Assembly: GCA_018806915.1 (NCBI GenBank) | Contig: JAGKQI010000096.1 | Location: forward strand, 310,001-374,000 | Reading direction: 5' to 3' | DNA: 64,000 nt | Source of the DNA: Phytophthora colocasiae | Taxonomy: Eukaryota > Oomycota > Peronosporomycetes > Peronosporales > Peronosporaceae | Shown: positions 52,029-63,700 of the stretch, in pieces | Layout of the letters: every line of letters starts with the position of its first letter | How positions within the stretch are numbered: the stretch's first letter is position 1 | The notes under the pieces: model-generated | Seen by the model: only the letters and a program-made list of their open reading frames with translations | The model's database searches: none | What the model was told of the DNA's origin: nothing | Position numbers and translations under genes: made by a program

Positions 52029-55000
52029 CTACGCTAACTTCCACTGGAAAATCGATCTGTCGTTTCCTCCCACTGAAATGAGATACTTGTCGTCATAGCT
52101 GAAGCGCACGTTAGCGACGTGAGAGGAGTGGCCTTTGCACGCGATAAATTTCGACTATGGATTCACAAAACAATGTTAAATGCATGCAGAAAAGGTAAAG
52201 CATCGTTGGACGTACCCCTTTTGGAATGCATGGGTAGCGGAAGAACTTGACGTTTCCGGAGTCGTCGCCGGATGCGAGAATTGTACGCGATGAAGACGCA
52301 CACACAGCATTGATATCGGTTCCATCAGCGCAATCAGGCCAAATTCCTTGCACAGGCCACCCTAATGTGCACGTCCAAGTTGCCCACTTCACATCTCGTA
52401 CAGATGATGCCCTGCTAACTTGATTACTCGACGCTGTATCACAAAACAAGTACTCGTAGGCACCACAGTTTGATTGAATAAAGTTGCTGTCGTCGGAGAA
52501 GTCAAAGTGCGTGATGTAGCTGTTGTGTTTGCTGAATGGTTTGCGCTTTTTGAACTCCAGTGCTCCGCCACCCACCGAGTAGAGATAGATTGAGTTGTCA
52601 TGGGAGCCAAGCGCTAAAACTTCACCGTTGGGCGAGAATTTCACGTCGCTGATCCATTCCTTTGCTGGTTTGTCCTCAAATGTCAGACTTTCAGTGTTCA
52701 GATCGCTCGCCCGTAAGACAGCGAACCCTCCTTCTCTTGATTGAGTTTGCCCCGGTTTCGAAACCGGCTTCTTCCTCTGTCGTATCCCGTTATCACCACC
52801 AAAGCCTACCGCAAGTAGCTCCGAATCAGGTGAATATGCGCACGCTCTAGCTTTTGCAGGGAGTAAACGCGCTTGAATCAATCGCTTCAACTCCATATCC
52901 CACACGCGCAATGTTCGATCGTCACCGACCGTGACGAACTGTCGCTGTGAAGGGTGCACTGCCAGACCCCACAGCTCCAGCGCGAAGTGTCCCGAGAATA
53001 GCGGCTGACCACCGTTAAGAACACCACCGCTTGCCACATCGATCTCGATGATGTCACTAGAGGAGGTACCGACAAGCAATTTCCTGCCTGTTGAGTTTAG
53101 AAAAACACTGTTAATGCCTTTGCCAAAGCTCCCCACGTGCATCGCGTCCAGGTCAAAACACTTAAGCGATTGGTACGCAGTGTTCCACATCACAACACGA
53201 CCATCTTTCCCACCTGATAGCAAAACGGGGGAATTTCCAGCAGGGCTTTCAGTTGAGCTGACACTGGCAACAACACGAACTTCTCCGTCGTGAGCCTTCA
53301 CCGCTCTCATAAGATCATTACCTCTCCATGCATACAGCTCACCACTCGCAGTCCCCGTGATAAAATCCCCCCCAAAGTTACAACCTGCCGGAAAGGTTTG
53401 CAAACTACCTTTCTTTCCAACTACCCCTTTCTTCGAAACGAGATTTTTACCTTGGATAGACCAAAACAACACATGCTTAACGCCGCCAGTGATAATAGAA
53501 TCAGCATTTGTCCCGAAACACGCGAAACGATTCACCGCTTTATCACCTTTTCCAGTAGCCAGGAGCTTTGCTAACTTCCACGATCCATTGCTGGCATCAT
53601 TCCAAACAGCCAGCGAGTGATCATCATCGTCACCCACACTAACAAGTCTGGTCGAGTCATTGCTGAAGGCAACCGACAAAATCCCACGCGCATGGAACTC
53701 CTTCATTTCACAGCATAGCTCCCCTGTATGCGCATCCCAAACTCTCAAAGCCGGCTTCTTCCCGCGCTCTCCTGTTGCGATGAGATTTCGTTTAGAATCA
53801 CAAACGGCAAAACTGATAATATCATCATTATGCCCAATGTGGTGCCGTTGATGATGGTTCACGGAATCGTATATGATCCCTACCGCAGCCGTATGGTAAA
53901 CGATCTCGTCTTGGGCGTTATAAACCAAATTCTGTTGGGATACTTCTGCTTGGTATCCGTAAACCCATTCTAGCTCAACACTCAAGTCTGGTTCGCGCGA
54001 ATTTGGTGTCGCAGCATTTGTGGGGGCAACGATTGCTCCTATCCAAGGTTTCACAGCCATAAACTCGTCCCCCATAGGTTCATCAAAGGACTCCTCCTCT
54101 GATTCTGCCGACGAATCCGTCGTGTCTTCTGGTTCCGTTAGAGTGAATTGCTTTTCAGGGGCAGAACCGGATGAGATTCCTCCATTCTCGCCCACCACTC
54201 GCCACTCCATGACCGATCTGTCATTCCCACCAACACTAATAACATAGCTGTCGTCATGAGACCACCGTACGTTGGTAACATGAGACGAATGTCCACGGTG
54301 ATCTACCGAGCTCGCATTCTTTGCTACACAAGGATATCGATAAAGCTTAACAAGCCCAAAATCATCGGAAGTAACCAACAGATTTTCGCGTGAGTTTCGG
54401 GCTACAGCATTGACATCGGTACCATCAGAACATGGTGGCCAAATCCCTTGCACAGGCCACCCCAACACGCACGTCCAGGAATGCCATTGAGTGTCTTTCG
54501 TGCTGCTGGCAGACGTGATATGTTTACCAGTGACAGCATTACTAAAGAGAAGTTCGTAGGCACCGCAGTTGCTTTGTAAGACTTGACCGTCTGCCGAGAA
54601 ATCCAAGTGAGTAATGTAGCTCTGGTGCTTGTCGAAGACGGCTGCCTTCACAACTTTCGTTGCATTGCGTTCCAGGCGATAGAGGTAAATCTTGTGGTCA
54701 TGCGAGCCAACGGCCAGAACGGAGCCATTTGGTGAAAACTTCATTTCACTGATGGCTTGCTTTGAAGGACGGTCTTCAAACAATTTTTTCGTCAAAGCTG
54801 TATAGCAGAGTATCACGATCCCCCCTGTTTTAGCTTGGGCTGTCTTCGAAAGCCCGGCGACTGAATTACGCCCCCCAAATCCTACCGCGACGATGTCTTC
54901 TGAATCCGTTAGCGCACATGCTCGTGCAACACATTCAAGTCTCTGGATTCGCAACTGAGTCTTCTTTAACGAGCACCACACGCGAATAGTCTGGTCATCA

Positions 55001-58000
55001 CCTACGGTGCAGTATTCAGCTTTCGTAGGATGACAAGCAAGTCCCCAGACCTCCATTTTACAATGTCCACTAGTGATTGTTGACAGCGTTGGTTGAGCCC
55101 GACCAGCATCGAATTCGAACAAATCACTACCTCCCGTTCCAACCAAGAAAACTCGGGGAGAAACTCGACTGGAGCAAACACTTCGAATCTCCGAGTTTAA
55201 AAGCTTAGTCCCTTGGAGTGTATGCTCCTTCATGTCAAAAGCAGCCACTTTGTTGAGTTGCGAGTCCCACACGACTATCTTGGAGTCCTTTCCGCCACTA
55301 ATCAGTTCACGTTCCGAAGTGTAAAGAGCTAATACGGCACTGCCATGAGCTTGGATAGCTTTGGTTACCTCCACCGAACTCTGAAATACAATGAGATGGC
55401 CAGTTGAGGCACCAGCAATAATCGTTTGCCCAAATGACACAACACAGTCAAAAATCGACGGCACCTTCCCGTTTTGATACGCTTTAGTCCCAAAAATGGC
55501 CTTTTTTGAAGTGAGATTCGTACCTTGTTCCGTCCAGAAACGAATGTGTTTGTCACCACACGTTACCCATTCCTTAGTGGCAGCATGATAGCAGATACCA
55601 CGTACATTGTTTCGCTCTCCACGAGATTGGGCCACCATTACCGCGCTCTTCCAATTGTAAATCGCAATGGAATGATCATCGTCACCACCAACGCTGCCCA
55701 ATTTTGTACCATCACTCGAAAAACAAATTGCATTGACAAAGCGCTGGTGAAATCCTTCCAGGCAAGGTGCGATCGCTTCTCCGCTTGCCGAGTCCCAGAT
55801 ATAAACTTTTGGTTTCTTTCCCATTTGAGAAGTTGCAAACGTTCTCCCGTCCGCGTGAGCACACATCGCCACAACATCGTCGTCGTGACTTTTGAAAAAT
55901 GCTTGGCCTTGGGTAATTTTGTCGTAAACAATACCCAGTGCGGCGGTATGATACACTACTTTGCCACTCGAGTCATACCTGGCATTATTGGAGGCTGTTT
56001 GAGCCTGATAGCCATGTACTCGCTCCAACTCCAGTCTTGTACTTGGGGACCGGCTGTCCACCTTCATTGAAACAGCTTTTGAAGGGGCCACTACTGCCCC
56101 AAGCCACGGTCGTACAGCCATAAATTCATCCCCGACATCGTCACTCATAGCCACAACCTCCAACGGATCTTCAGCTCTTTCGTCTAGCAAGTCGATTCCG
56201 TCACTTTCACTACTCGTCTCACTATTACGTCGCTTGAAATTGTCCTTCTCGGTGGGTTGCTTGTTGTGGCCCCAGACAAAGGCACATCTATCGTTCCCGC
56301 CTACAGAAACGATGTAGTTGTCACCAATAGACCACCTAACCTTCGTGACATGAGAAGAATGGCCACGCAATTCAAGGAAAGAAGCCTTTTCCGAAGCACA
56401 AGGGTACTGGAATATCTTCACCTTTCCAAAATCGTCCCCAGAAGCCAAGAATTTCCCATTGTTAGAGCGATCTACAGCGTTAACATCAGTTCCATCGCTC
56501 TCTGCTTCCCAGATCCCTTGCACCGACCATCCTAACGTACTGGTCATTGTATGCCATAACTCATCTCGAAAGGATGAGGCATTTGTTATGTGTTTACCCG
56601 TCTTAACTTCAGTGAATAACAGCTCGTAACCTCCCGAAGTACTTTGCAAGTAGTTCCCATCCAGTGAAAAGTCCATATGAGTGATATAGCTGGAGTGTTT
56701 GTTGAATACATGAGTTCGAGAAAACCCCTTCAGCACGTTATATAAGTAGATCTTGGAGTCGTGACTCGCTACAGCCAGCGTTCGGTTGTCAGGCGAAAAT
56801 TTTACATCACTAACCCACCTCTTCGCATCAAAGCAAGGCTCTTTAACACAAGTCAAGTCGACAGCACAGTACACCACGAACCCCCCGTTAGGCCGTTTCT
56901 TCGCGTTCACTGCTGTCCTTGCTTTCCCAGAGTCTTCAGTGCCAAGCCCAACCGCGATTAATTTTCCATCGCCCGAGTATGCGCAAGAACGTCCTGGTAT
57001 CGGTAACTCTAGGAACCCCAGCTCGTGGTGCGCTGCTAAATCCCAGATGCGGAGGGTCTGATCATCCCCGACTGTGCAGCACTGTTGCTTTAAAGGGTGA
57101 ACATCCAACCCCCATAATTCTCCTTGAAAATGCCCTGTAGTAAGAGGCTCCGAGTGGATATTTTGTCCTGACTTCGCATCGAGCTCATATATCTCCGATG
57201 CGAGTGTGCCAACGAGAATACTTCGTCTATCTGGAGAATAACAGCAACTTCGTATGCCCTTGCGCTGAGGAAGTGAGGATGAATCAAGAGAATCCTGGAT
57301 CTGGATTGGAGTGCCGACTTGCTTCAATTTGTCATCCCACTGAATGATTTGGCCATCCCGGGCTCCCGACAGCAACACACCAGCAGAGTAAGATAAAGCA
57401 GTGATGGCTCCATCATGGGCCTTTACGATGTTTGTCAACTGTCTTCCCACAAAAAGGTACAAGGATCCATCGCTGGTTCCAACAACGACAGCCTGATCCG
57501 TTGATTCGAGATATTGGGCTACGGGAAATGGTTGCAGTGATCCCTTTTTCCCCAACAAACCCTTTTTCGTTACGAGCTCCTTCCCCTCGAGAGACCAAAA
57601 CTCAATGTACTTTTGACCGCACGTGACAAACTCATGCGGAGCGCGAGGGTTTGTCGTGATGTGAAATGGGACAGCTTTGTTGCCTTTTGCTGACATTTTC
57701 AGTATTGCAGATTTCCAGTTACTGGTTGACTCGTAGACTGCAATACTGTGATCGTCATCTCCACCAATTGATACCAGCAACTCAGGGCTCAGAAAAGCTA
57801 GTTGCAATATTCCACGCTTGTGAAAACCTTGCAGTACACAATGCACCTCCATTGAATCCAGATCCCACACAATAATTTTAGGCTGCTTACCAATCTCGCC
57901 GCTTGCAGCTAGGGTGAGGCGTGGGTGCAGGCACAAGCTCAACACATCGTCTGTGTGAGCAAGTTGGTGGCGCTGCTTCATTACCTTGGTGTTTAAAACA

Positions 58001-59136
58001 ACGCAAGCAGCAGCAGCTGGGTATACTATCTCTTCCACTCGTCCAGCCTTAGCATTGACTGTCGTTGTAACGAAACGCACATTGTTCTTGCAGTCCTGTG
58101 CGCTGTAGCCGAAAATCCAGTCCAGTTTGACCGAAACCAATGGAGCTCCTTTAGATAACACGGGGGCTTTGCTTGGGGGCACAATTGCTCCAATCCATGG
58201 TTTTACAGCTAAAAACATGTCACCAACGTCATCCTGCGCAGCGTCCATCAAAGTATTGACGACTGTTGAAGAGTCTGCGGGGTCTGAGTGCCTTTCAAGT
58301 TTAGCCACCAGGTCAACAACTTCTGCTTTCTCCGAATTCTCGGTGGAATCAGGATCATGTTGTCCAGAGATAGAACCTGCAACATCGAACAAGTCAAAGA
58401 GCTCTTTCGCTCGCTTGCTTTTCAAGCTGAACTCCCGAAATTGTTCGCACGTTATTGTAGTTGAGTCTGCTTCAGATCCTTTATCCTTTGACAATGGCAC
58501 ACCACAATTTGTTATCTCCCGAAATGTTGACTCAGCAATCATTATAATTTCCTCCTCATCAACTGTCGTATCAAGGTTCACCCCCTTGCTGCTCGAATTC
58601 GGTTGAAGAACCTTTGCAAGTCCTGACAGCGTCGACTTCAATGAAATCGTGAACTCGTCCAAATCCAAGGCTCCGTCCTCAGACATATCCCATGAATCAA
58701 ACAGCAAATCAACCTTTTCGTCTAACGGGATAGCAGCAATGAAAGCAATAGCTGATAGGAACTCTAGCGCGTCTATCACTGCCATGCTGTCGCTTGGATT
58801 CTGGTACTGCTGGCTCTGCAATCCTCTAGACCCTAGCTGAACTTGCTGCCATTTTTTCTGTGCCGATGGATCAGCAAACAACTCAAAGGCAGCATCAGCA
58901 TACTCTGCGACTCTAGAATGAGAGCTTTGTAGACTAGAAACACCCAAGGCGACTGCACGGCAGCAAAAAGATCGGAATTGGCTCTTGGACAGCGCAAAAC
59001 TCGTCGCTGAGTCGTAAAACGCACGCCAGAATGTCTCCACTTCACGTAGCTGCAAGTTATCGAAGGGAAGAATAGCGTCAGCCAGCTCCACCGTCTGCTG
59101 GCCCTTCACAGCCGCGAGCAGGAGCGCGTTGCCCAT
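52029..59136 (-). CDS. Giant EF-hand / three-module EMAP-like (EML) WD-repeat protein
   Basis: Two exons, 59136-52216 and 52154-52029; the 61-nt intron is phase 0 and gives 2,348 aa. EML proteins bind microtubules through a HELP region and tandem beta-propellers. The start MGNALLLAAVKG fits an N-myristoylation signal. An EF-hand loop follows at about 145-165 (FDSWDMSEDGALDLDEFTIS), so calcium binding is likely. Three modules of about 690 aa each begin GDMFLAVKPWIGAIVPPSKA (~305), GDEFMAVRPWLGAVVAPSKA (~1000) and GDEFMAVKPWIGAIVAPTNA (~1690). Each ends with a VQGIW...DGTDINAV and GHSSHV...VSVGGNDR segment. Animal EML5/EML6 also have three modules; a flagellar role is inference. The last 41 residues are in exon 2. 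Confidence 0.9.
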
Positions 59137-59302
59137 GTTGATACACACACTCTTGCACCCTTTCGACCATCTTCAACTTTCCACCAATGGGAATAGCTTA
59201 TAAATTGTGTGGAAATGGTGTGGCAATAAGTGTGCAAGAGGGCGAGGGAAGAATCCGCTCCACTCAAATACCAATAGTGGCGGACTCATATACGTAGCGA
59301 AT
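59137..59302. promoter_or_regulatory. Divergent promoter region, EML-like gene and eIF1
   Basis: A 166-bp gap separates a giant, probably flagellar gene from a housekeeping translation gene. No CCAAT box is clear; CAAATACCAAT near 59265 is the closest. Confidence 0.3.
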
Positions 59303-59727
59303 ATGGCTGATATCCAGAACTTCCAGACCTTCGGTGCGTTATCATAGCCATATGAAGGCGATACTGTATGCGCAATGCTGCCAGATAAATGCTGAGCGAT
59401 ATTCTGACGTCTATTTGTCGTGATACAGACGCTTTTGCCGACGCCAAGGACGACTCGAGCATCGGTGGAGGCAAGGTCCACGTGCGTGTGCAGCAGCGTA
59501 ACGGCCGCAAGTGTCTGACCACTGTGCAGGGTCTGGCTGATGACCTGGACGTCAAGCGCATCTTGAAGGCTTTCAAGAAGAACTTCAGCTGCAACGGTGC
59601 CATTGTGAAGGATGACGAGCTGGGCGAGATTATTCAGCTGTCGGGTGACCAGCGAACCAACATCCGTGAGTTCTTGCTGGACCAGGAGATCTGCACGGAC
59701 GCCCAGGTGGTGCTGCACGGTTTCTAA
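59303..59727 (+). CDS. eIF1: Translation initiation factor eIF1 (SUI1)
   Basis: Two exons, 59303-59333 and 59429-59727. The 95-nt intron (GTGCGT...ATACAG, phase 1) gives 109 aa. eIF1 binds the 40S subunit and controls start-codon choice. Exon 1 is only 10 codons (MADIQNFQTF); exon 2 continues DAFADAKDDSS and holds the whole SUI1 domain: VHVRVQQRNGRKCLTTVQGL, LKAFKKNFSCNGAIV and LSGDQRTNIREFL. Length and order match eIF1 from other eukaryotes (108-113 aa). Confidence 0.95.
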
Positions 59728-60056
59728 GGCGGTTGCAGGGCCCTAGTGCTGTAACTTTTAGTTGCCCCGGTCTGCACCTGCAGTCTTGTGGTTTTAAACA
59801 GTTAGATGAGAAAAAGAGGGAGATGAGGTGGTGAGCCTCTCTTCCTGTATCTCGGCGGCTACTGAAAGAATATATTTGATGCTTCACTTGTTCAGGAAAG
59901 TCCCCTCCATAGTGTACTTGCAGTCCTCACTCGCCATAACACATCGAATGCTAGCGTGGTTCACCCCTGCATAAAGTGCCTCGATCTACGCTTGGAATGA
60001 CAAAGCTTGAGCACTTGAAGTTGTCTCTCTCCTAATTGCAGTAGTTGCATCGACGT
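59728..60056. other. Convergent gap between eIF1 and mL43
   Basis: 329 bp of 3' flanking sequence from both genes. No coding or RNA feature is seen. Confidence 0.5.
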
Positions 60057-60588
60057 CTACGTGCGGTCAGTAATTTTGAACTCCGGGAAGTCTAGATCCG
60101 GCTGCCAAATGCCCTGAATGGTCGGGCGCTTCGAGTAGACCGGCTTCTTGATAGGTGTCATCTTACGACCGCTAGAGTTACGAAGGCGCTCCAGCTGCAC
60201 AACCACATCACAAATATTCAACATCATTAGCAAAAAAAATGCAGGAAACTCATTTAATTGTTTCGTACCTGCTTCAGAATGAATGGAACGTCTTGGTTCT
60301 TGATGTCAGCCACCTTGCGTTCGTTTGTCACTGCAATAAACCGTTATTTTTTTTTAGTAAAAATCGATATCCAATACCTCACATAAGTCACGACATACCA
60401 TAGTCTCCGATCAGGATGGGGTGGCGAGCGCCCTTGAGCTCCGTGTCGAACTGCACCTGTGGGTTCTCCTCCACAAACTTGAGGAAGCGCTCGTCACCCA
60501 GAAGCTGTCGCACATAACGACTGCTACCGCCGTGCTGGCAGTAACGGATCGTCACCTGCTTGAGCTGCCACACACCCTTCGTCGCCAT
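60057..60588 (-). CDS. MRPL43: Mitochondrial ribosomal protein mL43
   Basis: Three exons: 60588-60399, 60330-60269 and 60194-60057. The introns are 68 and 74 nt, the phases agree, and the product is 129 aa. mL43 is a thioredoxin-like (L51/S25/CI-B8) protein of the large mitochondrial ribosomal subunit. Family features are WQLKQVTIRYCQHGGSSRYV, FLKFVEENPQVQF and KGARHPILIGDYG at the N-terminus, followed by KNQDVPFILKQ and the basic C-terminal part LERLRNSSGRK. The length is near human mL43 isoforms. NADH dehydrogenase B8 shares the fold but lacks the GGSSR block. It is divergent from the next gene (153 bp). Confidence 0.88.
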
Positions 60589-60741
60589 ACTTGTCCCTAC
60601 TAAATTGAGCGTGCGGTCGGAGTGAACGCTTGGCTTAGGGGCTAGCTGTGTGCACCACACCAATAATGCAATATTGAACCCATACGTACTTAAGCGGGAC
60701 AACTGCAGCAACGTGCAGAGTGAATGCGCGCTGGAGCCCCC
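60589..60741. promoter_or_regulatory. Divergent promoter region, mL43 and ATR-like gene
   Basis: 153 bp between two divergent ATGs. No clear CCAAT or initiator motif; probably a shared promoter by position only. Confidence 0.3.
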
Positions 60742-63700
60742 ATGGTTGAGCGTCCAGCGGCCGACGAGGCTGAGAAGAGCGATGTGGACAGCTTGCTGCA
60801 GATCGTGCGCGCCCACCAGCACCAACATGACGACCGCGAATACGATTCGAGTGCTCCTGCCGCCATCAGACGCTGCAAGACGATGCTGACCAAGTTACGC
60901 AAGCTTCTGCCCAAGCTTATGCGTCCTGTGGCGAGTCTGGCGACCGACAAGGCGGTTCTTGTGCTAAAGGATCTGTGTCAGCTCCTTACAATGCTACTGG
61001 GTGGTGGAGCGTGTCCACATTCAATGACGCTTTTTATGGAGAATGGCACCGGTGTGATGCAAGATAATAACTCGGTGGCCTCGGGTTTCCCGTCCTACCC
61101 TACGATGGCCACGATGCTATTTTACATGGTATCTTTCTACACTAACGAGTCACTGAGAGAAGCACAAAGAGATGTTCGCGGCGTAACGCTGCAAATGGTT
61201 TTGTTTCTGCAGAAGAACGACGTGTATGGCTTTATTCACTTCTTCCGCGATACTGTGCAGCTCCTAGAGGACTGCTTCTTGCTGGAGGAGTCACTAAAAG
61301 ACAGGGATTCGATCGATGTTTTATCAGGTGGAGCTAATATCGCGTGTTATCTGGATACTGCGATTCACGTGTACCAAGATGCGGATGGACCTCTAGGAGC
61401 GAAAAGCAACGTTGCGTTATGCGGGTGCATGCCGATTACTGATTTAAACGAACTTTACGAACGCAGGGAGCAGTTGAAGCAGATGTTGCCATCTATTCAT
61501 GTTGGCTCGTACAGAGCGGTGGTGGCGCTGCGGCAATCTGTGGTCATCCTAGCGGAGTCAATCGTTCGTGAGCATAACGTGATACTTGAAGGAGAGCAGT
61601 CTTTAGGCAGGCTAAGCCAACTTGTGGAGCTTTTTATCGTGAAAAATGAGGAACTCGTGAAAGGCGCCGATGTGGTGTACGTGAATGGCGCTGTCTCGAG
61701 CCTAGACGCGAGTGAAATTACAAGAAGCACACTTCGACTGCTGCACACGATGCTGCAGGTCAGCATCTCTACAGAGAGACTCTTTGTCCGCTTGGTTCTG
61801 ATGTTTTTAAAGGCCAGAGATCTTCAAGAAGCTAACCCACGAATTCTAAAAGCGTGCGCCACCATTCTGGAGTTAATCGGTGATCTTTTTCCCCGTCTCT
61901 CTAAGTTCGCCACAGATGCCCTGTGGCCTTCGTTTGAGTCGTGGATATCAGCGAATATGGACTTGGGTCGTAGGGCTAGTCGTGAAAGCAAAGGCAGCGT
62001 GGAGATTATTTGGATATCTGTGCTTTCGATTTTAAGCGCGTACACTAGTCAGGCCAATACTTCATCCCCTGCCTCATTATTTATGGATTTATTGGAGAAC
62101 TTTGATCTAAAAGTCTCGAATCCTGCAGTAGTATCACGGATAATTACTGGCATTCACCGTATGCTATCAGCGAAGGAAATGTTGACAAAGGTGGTTCGCT
62201 TTCTATCAAAGGAGTTGGTTAGAAATGGAAAGAATGCGATGAGTTCAAGCCAATATCCCAGCGCACCAAGGAAACGGAAGCGAAGTGATTTATCTGTGGA
62301 CAGAGCGAGTTCATTGTTACTGTTGCGTCGAGAGAATGGCATCCAGTTACACGAAAAGCTGGGTCGATGGATACTTGACCTCATCACCATTGGGAATGGT
62401 AGTGATCGGAAGAGTATAGTGGGAATCTCCACCGTTTTGCGGGTGATCTTGCCTCTTCGCCGCTATATTGTTTCCTTTGCTCGGCTAGAAAGTTTTGCTG
62501 TATTTCGATCACTTCTGCAACGCGTCGATTTGATTGTAAGCACGAACGCTCCTTCGCTCGCCTCTCTTACAAGTGAATACGTGGATTTGTGGATAATTTT
62601 GCTGCGATATTTTGATGATCATGAGCTCGAGAAGTATCGTAACTTGCTGATCAAAGTTGTGGAGAGTGTGGAGACTCAAGGGCTTTTTGCACGAAGTATT
62701 GAACGGGATAAGTGCTTTACAGTACCAGACTGCTGGGAATATTTGGAACTGCTAGAACTGTATCAACGCCACTCGAAGTGCCACGACTTGGCTCCTTTGG
62801 AGAGGCCCGACTGTGTGTCGTACGCTCACCTTCGTAGTGCAGACTCTGTGCTCGATGTTCTTTTTCGAAAGCCTGTGGCCCTCCGCGGCCCATTCTTAGT
62901 TTACTTTGTGTGGTCTCGCCCTGTAATGCTAAGTATTTCCGACAATGATTCATGGCGGAACGCGTTGCCATGGAAGGTTGCATACCGAGCAATTTTGCAA
63001 GAATCGTCACTTGACGTGGTAGTGTGCACCTACCTCGCTTTGACTCCTCTTCTTGCTTTCTTTGTCGTCTCTGGAAAATTAACCTCCCCGAAAAAGTTGA
63101 CTACTTGCATCATGGAAGCTTTTAGTGGGAAGATTCAACGCACGGCGTCAGTAACGGTTTCATCGGCAATTACGCAAGCTTGCGGGGCTGTGCTTTGCGC
63201 GGCAGCGTTTGGCCAAGCATGTGCTGAAGGGGAAAATCAATTTAGCGGCATCCAAGATTCCTCTTTATGTTGGCGAATGAAGAGCTGCCAATGTCGAAAG
63301 GTGTCTACTGGCCGTCAAGCAATGCCGATTCCACTCGTGTTGGTTGAGCCCATAATTTGTGACGAAACAGGTGCTGCTGCCGAAAATATGCAAGTGGTTA
63401 AAATCAATGCGCTATCGAGTGTGTTTGAGCACTGTGAGATTGATTTTGGGAGTGATGAGACTGCTATGAAATTCGTGGAGCGCCTTTTAACTTGTTTTGG
63501 TCATCGCTCAGAGCCCATCCGGCAAGCAGTCCTGGAAACAGTTTACCACCAACCCCGCCTCCTTGACGCAATGATTGATCCCGCAAAGGATGGGCTCGAT
63601 GGGCTAATGGAGCGGCTGGAGGCTCTTATAACGACGGCAGAATTGAGTCACGATACAAGCGTCATTGCAGCTATGATGCAGGCGTCAGGTTCAATTGGCT

